Shown in pieces: positions 34,681 through 41,382 of a stretch of 64,000 nt of DNA. A program made the position numbers and the translations under genes. The notes beneath the pieces are model-generated. The model ran no database searches. It worked only from the letters and a program-made list of their open reading frames with translations, and was not told the origin of the DNA. Source of the DNA: Chryseobacterium indologenes (GTDB lineage: Bacteria; Bacteroidota; Bacteroidia; Flavobacteriales; Weeksellaceae); contig NZ_CP074372.1 of the NCBI RefSeq assembly GCF_018362995.1, forward strand, positions 1,426,001 through 1,490,000. The letters run 5' to 3'. Numbering within the stretch: position 1 is the stretch's first letter; the number at the start of each line of letters is the position of its first letter.

Positions 34681-35698
34681 AAAACTGTGTCTTATCCTGC
34701 TATTGATCTCCGTGAGCTGCTTTTCACAAATTTCATACAGCTCATGGGTAAACAGCTATCTGCAGATTAATTCTTATAACGGCAATACAAATCCTGACGC
34801 ATACACGCTTACTTTAGCGGGGAACGGGAATATCAACATGCCTTATTGGAGAGTTTCGGTAAGATTGAAGCAGCCTATAATGTCCAATCAGGGGAATTAT
34901 ATTTTACCTGCGAATAAAATTTCTTTTCAGCCGGTTTCATCATCAGGAAAGGCCTACCCTAACCCGGTTCCGTCTATCCCGCAAATCGGGATGCCGCTTA
35001 ATGTGATTTTGAAAGAAAGTCAGGAGGTTTTCTTAATTCCTCAGTCAAATGCTGCATTATATAATCAGCCAGCACAACCGAATGGTTATTATAGCCTTCA
35101 GATTAAATACAGCATGAATCTGGCTGGAGGAACCTATCTCGGAGCCTATCCAGCCTGGATTACTTTTACAGCGCCATTACAGTTTACGGCCTATGATCAG
35201 TATAACAATATTATCGGTACTGTAGATCATAATTTCCAGTTTCAGATCGGCACGCTTTCAGGAACTCCTACGGATATTCCGGAGATGTCTATGAAATTTG
35301 GAGCTGCAGCCATGAACGGTAACCTGGAATTTAAAAACATGCAGGATTACGCAAATGGAGCCAGCGTAACTTATTCCAATGCTCTTATTGTAAAAAGCAA
35401 TACAAAGTATCAGATCAAATTGAAATCCCTTCAGACCCAGTTCAGTTCTTCTTCCGGCAACTTTCTGCCTCTTGATGCTGTACAGCTTAATCTGATTCCT
35501 ATTTCAGGCAACATGGGAACGGCGTATACTGTTTTACTAAGTACGGTGCCACAGCTTGTCGCTGCCGGTAATTCTACACAGAATGCTGATGTTTATTATG
35601 ACATGAAGTATTCCACCAAACCTAATGATGAAAGATTTATCAATGCCAAAGCAGAGGATTATACAACAACCCTTCAATTCGAGATTACGCCTCAATAA
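34673..35698 (+). CDS. Two-domain pilin-like protein, probable tip adhesin
   Basis: A 341-residue exported protein (signal 1-18). It is built from two pilin-like halves: domain A (about 20-195) with NYILPANKISFQPVSSSG and a final strand in PAWITFTAPLQFTA; domain B (about 200-341) with DYANGAS (225-231), NFLPLDAVQLNLIPISG, and final strand DYTTTLQFEITPQ. Domain B aligns with the major subunit (DYANG, then YTTELTYTIISQ). Two-domain subunits of this kind are tip adhesins in chaperone-usher pili. It overlaps the chaperone gene by 8 bases and precedes the usher-like gene by 6. Confidence 0.65.
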   Translation: MNKKLCLILLLISVSCFSQISYSSWVNSYLQINSYNGNTNPDAYTLTLAGNGNINMPYWRVSVRLKQPIMSNQGNYILPANKISFQPVSSSGKAYPNPVPSIPQIGMPLNVILKESQEVFLIPQSNAALYNQPAQPNGYYSLQIKYSMNLAGGTYLGAYPAWITFTAPLQFTAYDQYNNIIGTVDHNFQFQIGTLSGTPTDIPEMSMKFGAAAMNGNLEFKNMQDYANGASVTYSNALIVKSNTKYQIKLKSLQTQFSSSSGNFLPLDAVQLNLIPISGNMGTAYTVLLSTVPQLVAAGNSTQNADVYYDMKYSTKPNDERFINAKAEDYTTTLQFEITPQ

Positions 35699-35704
35699 TT
35701 TATA

Positions 35705-38503
35705 ATGCTTCATAACAGGCTGTTCAGGAAAATAATGTTTTTTATTCTGATCCCGTTTTCCGTTTGGATTTCGGCTCAAACTGGTACAGCTATAAGTATG
35801 GAGATCCGCAATGAACCCAATCGGGTTAATCCTAATATTGTAGAGATTCTGCTTGTTCTGAAAAACAATGAAAGCAAACATTTTAAAGGCAAAGTTGAAG
35901 TTAAGACACCCAAAGGTTTCAGAACAATTTCTGACAATAATGCTGAGATCGAACTGAACCCCGGCCAGAACCTGTTTATTCCCATCAAAATACTGACCAG
36001 CAACACGATCGTTTCCGGTAAAGCAGATCTCATATTTACCATTACTGATGAGAAAAATCAACAGGTCATAAAAAAGAGTCTCTCCTATGTGGTGACGGAG
36101 AATAACAATATGAAGGTGACAGCTGAAAATCCTGTTGTCTATATGGGAACATCTAAAGATTCTCTGGAAGTCCGGGCAAGGGTTTCCAATTTAGGAAACA
36201 AAAGGCAGCATGTTACCATTGTATTTAAAATTCCGGAAGCTACCCAAAAGAACCTTTTTATCGAAAAAAAAGGAACTATCGACGTGCAGAAAGATTCTGT
36301 ATTTGTTTTTCGCTTCCTGCCTTCCGGAAATCTGCTTAAGAGCTCTCAGTTTACGGTTAATATTGCAGGTTTCAGAGAACCGGACAAGGAAATTTTCGGT
36401 AATACTTCTATATCGGTACAAAATGTTTCTTCTACCCAGCGTTATCAGGATATGGAGTTCGATCTGTTTTCAAATTACAGTAAAAATACCATTACTGCCA
36501 GTTACAGGCGGGTCGGCAACAACACAGATATGTATCAGCTGATAGGATCAGGCGGCTTTAACCTTCCTTCGGGCTACATGTTTATCCGCGGTAATATTTA
36601 TACGCTGAACAATCAAAGTGACCCTGTTGTGAGCAATACCTATGTGTCTTATCATAGGGAACAAAATGAGTTCACCTTAGGGAATATCAGTAAAATTATG
36701 GAAGTTTCGTTATTTGGAAGAGGAGCAGAATATGCATACACTTCTCCGGATAAAGACAAGAAAATAGAAGTAGGTTTTGTAGATCAGAGTTTCAGCCTTA
36801 TTGAAAGGAATTCTTTTTTGAAATACGGATACGGGTTTTATGCCAGGGGAATAATGGGTGCTCAAAATGCCTCTAAAAATTTCTCAGCAACCTATGTTTT
36901 TAAAAATGACCCTTTTGAGAAAGCGGATCATCATGTATTCGGTACGGATATTCAGTATTCTTTCAACAAGGATTGGAAAATGAATTCCAAAGTATACAGC
37001 GGTCTGAGTTATTACGAAAATACACACCTTACCAAGCCTTCCCTGGCTTTGGAAACACAATATTCAGGAACCATTAAAAAAGTCAATCTGAATGGAAACT
37101 ACTTTTACAGCAGTGACTATTATCCCGGGAACAGAAGAGGAATGCTGCAAATACAACAGAATTTTTCAACCCCCATTTTTGAAAATCATTATTTGTATGC
37201 GAATGTAATGGTCTCTAACTTTTCACCAAAATTTTACTCTTATATCAATGATTTCAAATCCAATACGATAAGAGGAGATATTGGAATCAACTTCGCGAAA
37301 AGGAAAAATTTCGGATTTGCTGTCGGCACACAATATCAGGAGGAAAACTCTAACAGCTACAATAACTTTTTTGATACCTCAGGAAATCAGGAATTACAAA
37401 CACTGAAAGCCCTTAGGATCAGCCAGAATACAACATGGATCAGTAATAACAGAAAACACTCTACATTGCTTGCAATGGAAGCAGGAGCAGTTAATTATCC
37501 GGATGGCCACAATGCAGAATATCAGATGAAGATCACCGGAAACTACGGTTATAAATGGTTCAACATCAACGGAATATATCAGCATGGAAGCTATTATCTC
37601 TCCGAATTTGCTTCATCCAGAAATTTCAATGGAAACATCCTGTATAAGAAATTTTCAGTATCCGCCTTTGTTAACAAAAACCTGTTAAGCGAAAAGCTCA
37701 ATATTACTTCGGGATTATCTTATACTGATGATATTTTATATGGAAAGTCTCCTTCAGGATTTGTCAACCTGAAATATACAAAGGAAAGATATGGAGTATT
37801 CCTGAATTCTTCCTGGTTCAATTATTCTTCCAACAATTTCAGCAACAATTTTTTCACTGTTGAAGCAGGCGTCACACTGAATCTTCAGCCTAACAGACTT
37901 ATTGCCAGTAAAAAGGGAGAAATAACGGCATTTGTATTTTATGACAACAACAATAACAATGTATATGATGAGGGCGACCAAAGCGCTGAAAATTATATCA
38001 TTATGATCAATAATATTTCTTTCAAAACCAATCAGAGTGGTAAAATTGTATACAAAGCAATTCCGTATGGTAACTATATGCTCAAGCAGGTAATCCAGCA
38101 GGGATGGTATTACAACGAACTGGAGTTTGAAGTGAAAAAAAGCAGTTATTCTCTTCAGGTCCCACTCCATCAAAACGGAACCATGCTGGGAAAAATCGCG
38201 TATGAATTTGATCCTAAAAAAGCATTGGAATTTGAGCCTAAAACAGCGGGAATTATCTTCAACATCTATGATAAAGATAAGTTTTTACAGCATGTAGTTA
38301 CCGACGACAATGGAGAAATCGGGTCTTTCCTTGGATCTGGAAATTACAGAATTGAACTTGTAGAAAGTTCATTACCTGCCAACACCTATTCCGAGAAAAC
38401 AAACCAGGAATTCACAGTTCAGGCAGGAAAAATAATACATCTTGAACCGTTTGTCATCAAGGTTTCAGAGAAAAGGGTGCATGTTAAGAAGTTTGGAAAT
38501 TAG
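35705..38503 (+). CDS. Usher-like outer-membrane assembly protein
   Basis: A 932-residue exported protein (signal about 1-24). Residues 28-240 are two Ig/NEW3-like domains (VEILLVLKNNESKHFKGKV, VRARVSNLGNKRQHVTIVF). Residues about 245-745 are a large predicted beta-barrel rich in aromatic-ended strands. Then comes a prealbumin/SdrB-like domain (ITAFVFYDNNNNNVYDEGD at about 740-760) and a second small beta domain to the end. Alpha-type ushers (TcfC/CooC) also combine a barrel with such a domain. Chaperone, pilin and adhesin genes lie directly upstream. The N-terminal domains are not those of FimD, so usher function is an inference from context. Confidence 0.65.
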   Translation: MLHNRLFRKIMFFILIPFSVWISAQTGTAISMEIRNEPNRVNPNIVEILLVLKNNESKHFKGKVEVKTPKGFRTISDNNAEIELNPGQNLFIPIKILTSNTIVSGKADLIFTITDEKNQQVIKKSLSYVVTENNNMKVTAENPVVYMGTSKDSLEVRARVSNLGNKRQHVTIVFKIPEATQKNLFIEKKGTIDVQKDSVFVFRFLPSGNLLKSSQFTVNIAGFREPDKEIFGNTSISVQNVSSTQRYQDMEFDLFSNYSKNTITASYRRVGNNTDMYQLIGSGGFNLPSGYMFIRGNIYTLNNQSDPVVSNTYVSYHREQNEFTLGNISKIMEVSLFGRGAEYAYTSPDKDKKIEVGFVDQSFSLIERNSFLKYGYGFYARGIMGAQNASKNFSATYVFKNDPFEKADHHVFGTDIQYSFNKDWKMNSKVYSGLSYYENTHLTKPSLALETQYSGTIKKVNLNGNYFYSSDYYPGNRRGMLQIQQNFSTPIFENHYLYANVMVSNFSPKFYSYINDFKSNTIRGDIGINFAKRKNFGFAVGTQYQEENSNSYNNFFDTSGNQELQTLKALRISQNTTWISNNRKHSTLLAMEAGAVNYPDGHNAEYQMKITGNYGYKWFNINGIYQHGSYYLSEFASSRNFNGNILYKKFSVSAFVNKNLLSEKLNITSGLSYTDDILYGKSPSGFVNLKYTKERYGVFLNSSWFNYSSNNFSNNFFTVEAGVTLNLQPNRLIASKKGEITAFVFYDNNNNNVYDEGDQSAENYIIMINNISFKTNQSGKIVYKAIPYGNYMLKQVIQQGWYYNELEFEVKKSSYSLQVPLHQNGTMLGKIAYEFDPKKALEFEPKTAGIIFNIYDKDKFLQHVVTDDNGEIGSFLGSGNYRIELVESSLPANTYSEKTNQEFTVQAGKIIHLEPFVIKVSEKRVHVKKFGN

Positions 38504-38615
38504 ATCAAGAGAGATTCTTTTTTCATTCTAAAAAGATTTAAAAATAGTTTATATTGCCTGATTGTTGATTGAGAATTTAAGATTTTGTATTTTAACTAAA
38601 TTAAAAGATAAAACT

Positions 38616-38849
38616 ATGTTTGACCATGTAGAACTAACAAACACAAAGCCAGCAGAAAGCGGATACTATTTTGTTAAATGGAGTAAAAATGAAGAAATGC
38701 TCCTATTATACATCGATTATTTAATGAAGAATGGTGAAGAATTTTGGTGCTGGAGATACACAAAAAGTGATAATGACCCAAATGATATACATTTTGATAT
38801 TCAAAACCCAGAGTATCCTCTGTTTTCAGAAAGAATTCCAGAAAAATAA
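38616..38849 (+). CDS. Small conserved cytoplasmic protein
   Basis: A 77-residue protein starting at the ATG at 38616 (MFDHVELTNTKPAESGYYFV). Trp-rich segment GEEFWCWRYTK and KWSKNEEMLLLYIDY are notable. There is no signal peptide or membrane segment. Acidic, probably monomeric. No family recognised. It has its own terminator and stands alone between the pilus-like cluster and the tRNA gene. Confidence 0.6.
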   Translation: MFDHVELTNTKPAESGYYFVKWSKNEEMLLLYIDYLMKNGEEFWCWRYTKSDNDPNDIHFDIQNPEYPLFSERIPEK

Positions 38850-38851
38850 TA

Positions 38852-38881
38852 ATAGCTCCAGATGTTGGAGCTATATTTTTT
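38852..38881 (+). terminator. Terminator after small conserved protein
   Basis: ATAGCTCCA (38852-38860) and TGGAGCTAT (38866-38874) form a perfect 9-bp stem with a 5-base loop, followed by ATTTTTT. Confidence 0.85.
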
Positions 38882-38920
38882 CACAATTTCTATTGGGGGT
38901 AATATTGGAGGAGGTATGAA

Positions 38921-38949
38921 AACAAAAAAGCCCCTAAAAAAGGAGCTTT
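38921..38949 (-). terminator. Terminator of tRNA-Arg transcript
   Basis: On the minus strand AAAGCTCC and GGGGCTTT (38949-38942 and 38934-38927) pair, with one U-G, and are followed by a T-run. It lies directly after the tRNA 3' end. Confidence 0.8.
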
Positions 38950-38951
38950 GT

Positions 38952-39022
38952 GACCGCAGAAGGATTCGAACCCTCACTGTCGGAGCCGAAATCCGAAGTT
39001 CTATCCATTAAACTATGCAGCC
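38952..39022 (-). tRNA. tRNA-Arg, anticodon UCG
   Basis: A 71-base cloverleaf on the minus strand. The acceptor stem is GGCTGCA with TGCGGTC; the D stem GTTT/GAAC; the anticodon stem TCGGA/TCCGA with loop TTTCGGC, giving anticodon TCG (codon CGA); and the T arm GAGGG-TTCGAAT-CCTTC. CCA is not encoded. All stems pair, with a few G-U pairs. Confidence 0.93.
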
Positions 39023-39035
39023 GTATTCATAAGTA

Positions 39036-39080
39036 ATGAATGATAAGTAATGTTGAATTACAGGATTACTTATCACTCAT
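39036..39080. repeat. ATTACTT-type inverted repeat between tRNA and barrel protein gene
   Basis: ATGAATGATAAGTAAT (39036-39051) and ATTACTTATCACTCAT (39065-39080) are a 16-base inverted repeat with one mismatch. The heptad words ATTACTT/ATCATTC recur in the tract at 61552-61590. It may also terminate the minus-strand barrel gene. Confidence 0.55.
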
Positions 39081-39089
39081 ACTGATCAT

Positions 39090-40853
39090 TTAGAAAGTAA
39101 TTTTCACACCTCCCAGAATCTGTGCACCCAGGACTTTATATCCTTTGTACGTCTGGTATTTTGAGCTCAGAAGATTATTTCCGAGTGCGAAAATACTGAA
39201 ATTTTTGTGAATTTTATACTCTGCAGAAAGATTTAAATCAGCGTAACCACCAACTTTGTCGTTTGTATTCTCCGTAGACTGGAAGATTACATTTGGAGCT
39301 CCTACTCCTTCGATGGCATAAGAGTTTGTTGTTCTGTCACTTGCAAAGATTCCTTTAAATCCTAACAATAACTTTTTGTCAAGCATTGTATATTTTGCCC
39401 CGATACTCGCATTGAACAATGGAACGTTATAAATATTGTCGTAATTCTTAAGATCATACTTGGTGAACCTTAATTCTGCATCTAAAATCAGGTTTGCTAA
39501 CGGGAAATACTGTACGCTACCTTTGATATCGCTTACATTACCATCGTCATACACTGCAGAGAATGTATTGGCAAAATTGTAGGCAGAGCGATTAACAGAG
39601 GTATTATCAAAAAGACCGTTAGCCTTAAAGAACATAATATCTCTCATCTTTCCGTAACCTGCAGAGAAGTCGTATTTCAACGTTTCGTCAATATCTCCTC
39701 TCAATCCTACATAAAAATGATATTTAGTCTCTGTAGGCTTTAAAAACTGGTCAGAAAGGATGAATGGATTCGTCTGCAACATATCTCCATAAGTATTCAG
39801 TTTAAGACCTCCGTCTACCCCTCCATAGAATTTGAATTCTTTGGCTGCAGCAAACTGAAATTCTGCCTGCGGGAACCAATAGGTTTTGTTATTTTTCTGC
39901 TGTTCCAGCTGATCATTAGAGTTTTTAGCATTCAGGAAAGAGAATGAAGAACCTAATGTCAGATAAGAATCTCCTTTTCTGAACGTCACTTTCGGAGTCA
40001 GGCTGGTATTGAAGAAATTGGAAGAATTTTTATCTCTGATCGCAAAATCAGTCTTCACAGCATCTAATCCTACACCCAGATCAGCATTCAGATTGATTCC
40101 TGATTTTCCTAATTCCACGGCATGCTTGGAAAAGTTCGCAAGAATGGAAACCTGGTTTTCCTGAGCATCAAAATGATCTTTCAGGAATGATGATTTCACC
40201 CTTACATCATTTAAGATTTCATTGGAATAAAAATCATAGTATCCGTTTACTTTAAACTGATTAACCTTTTGTTTCAGATCAAGTTCACCAGTCGGCTGCA
40301 TCGCATAGATCCCGTAATAATTATAGTTATCTAAGCCATATTCAGCGTTGATATTGAATTTTCCTTTTTCTCCGTAAGAGTTCAGGAAAGCACCGATATT
40401 CGCCGAAGTCTGCCCGGATTTCCAGTCGTACTCTTTTTTAAGACCATTGGTAGAAAGCACATGAACATCTGCTCCTACTTCAAACTTATTCTCAAGGGTT
40501 TTGGATATGTTTCCATCTACTAAGACTTTACCGTAATTCCCCATTCCGAACTGGAAGTAATTATTCTGAGCGGTTCCATCAAATTTCGGAGCAACATCTT
40601 CCCCCTGAATCGTTGAAGTTTTGAAATCAGAAACTGCCGGAACATCCGTGATCGTATATTTCACAGGCGTCTGCGATTTCTCTTCCGGCGGATAGTTTTT
40701 AATGGTTTCCACAGAAGTCTTCTTCTTCTCGATCTTCTTCACCTCCGGCTCTCTCTTTTTGTTAAGAACCAGTTTTTCCTCCTTGATCTGGGAAAACGCC
40801 ACTGACGAAATTCCTAAAAATAATATGGATAATATTTGAATTTTCTTGTTCAT
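39090..40853 (-). CDS. TonB-receptor-like outer-membrane beta-barrel protein
   Basis: A 587-residue outer-membrane protein starting at the ATG at 40853, where a signal peptide (MNKKIQILSILFLGISSVAFS) begins. A Lys/Glu/Pro-rich stretch (residues 20-70) precedes a barrel with strands such as KVLVDGNISKTLENKFEVGADV and a C-terminal strand ending GGVKITF. A plug domain is missing or very short, so it is not a standard TonB-dependent receptor. It follows a lipoprotein and a 987-residue TPR protein on the same strand with short gaps; the three probably form one envelope complex. Function unknown. Confidence 0.7.
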   Translation of the reverse strand: MNKKIQILSILFLGISSVAFSQIKEEKLVLNKKREPEVKKIEKKKTSVETIKNYPPEEKSQTPVKYTITDVPAVSDFKTSTIQGEDVAPKFDGTAQNNYFQFGMGNYGKVLVDGNISKTLENKFEVGADVHVLSTNGLKKEYDWKSGQTSANIGAFLNSYGEKGKFNINAEYGLDNYNYYGIYAMQPTGELDLKQKVNQFKVNGYYDFYSNEILNDVRVKSSFLKDHFDAQENQVSILANFSKHAVELGKSGINLNADLGVGLDAVKTDFAIRDKNSSNFFNTSLTPKVTFRKGDSYLTLGSSFSFLNAKNSNDQLEQQKNNKTYWFPQAEFQFAAAKEFKFYGGVDGGLKLNTYGDMLQTNPFILSDQFLKPTETKYHFYVGLRGDIDETLKYDFSAGYGKMRDIMFFKANGLFDNTSVNRSAYNFANTFSAVYDDGNVSDIKGSVQYFPLANLILDAELRFTKYDLKNYDNIYNVPLFNASIGAKYTMLDKKLLLGFKGIFASDRTTNSYAIEGVGAPNVIFQSTENTNDKVGGYADLNLSAEYKIHKNFSIFALGNNLLSSKYQTYKGYKVLGAQILGGVKITF

Positions 40854-40887
40854 ATTTTCTTTATTTGAAAAAAATATATACCGGGTT

Positions 40888-41379
40888 TTATTTATTGGAA
40901 GCAATATAATTGCCTAATAAAGCTTTCCCTGACTGTTTTGAAAAAGTTCTTCCTAGTCTGAATATATTAAACAGCCAAAGGCTTTGATAAACTTGTAATT
41001 TGTATTGATAATTTTTCGTTGTACTGTTCTCCGCTACATCATAACTGTAAGAAATATCATACGGAAATCCTGAAGGCAACAACCCCACTGTAAGCATACT
41101 TCCTATCATAGGATTTCCACAAGGAGGTGTACGGGTCAGCATCGGATGCAGTGTGATTTTAGCTGCATGGGTACTGTCTTCCACGATTTCATAAATATCA
41201 GAATGTTTTAAAATTTCAAACTCTCTCTTAAGGTCTTTATTCACTACAAAAGCCTTTTGCTTAGGAAAATCAGCTTTCGCTCGGTTATACTCTTTAGGAT
41301 ATGCAGTGTACGATGGAATGCAGCTCCAGAGTGAAGCCGAAATTAAGAAAGAATAGATAGCAATTTTAAAACCCTTCAT
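40888..41379 (-). CDS. Small lipoprotein in TPR/barrel operon
   Basis: A 163-residue protein with a lipobox (SASLWSC, Cys at about 20). The mature part includes FEILKHSDIYEIVEDSTHAAKITLHP and a Gly/Pro-rich middle (PCGNPMIGSMLTVGLLPSGF). No family recognised. It lies 3 bases after the TPR gene and 34 bases before the barrel gene, so it is in the middle of the operon and likely anchored in a membrane facing the periplasm. Confidence 0.65.
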   Translation of the reverse strand: MKGFKIAIYSFLISASLWSCIPSYTAYPKEYNRAKADFPKQKAFVVNKDLKREFEILKHSDIYEIVEDSTHAAKITLHPMLTRTPPCGNPMIGSMLTVGLLPSGFPYDISYSYDVAENSTTKNYQYKLQVYQSLWLFNIFRLGRTFSKQSGKALLGNYIASNK

Positions 41380-41382
41380 GTA

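Noticed and set aside
35537..36061. Long antisense open frame of 174 codons
   Set aside because: It is the complementary strand of the adhesin-like and usher-like genes and has no recognisable motif.
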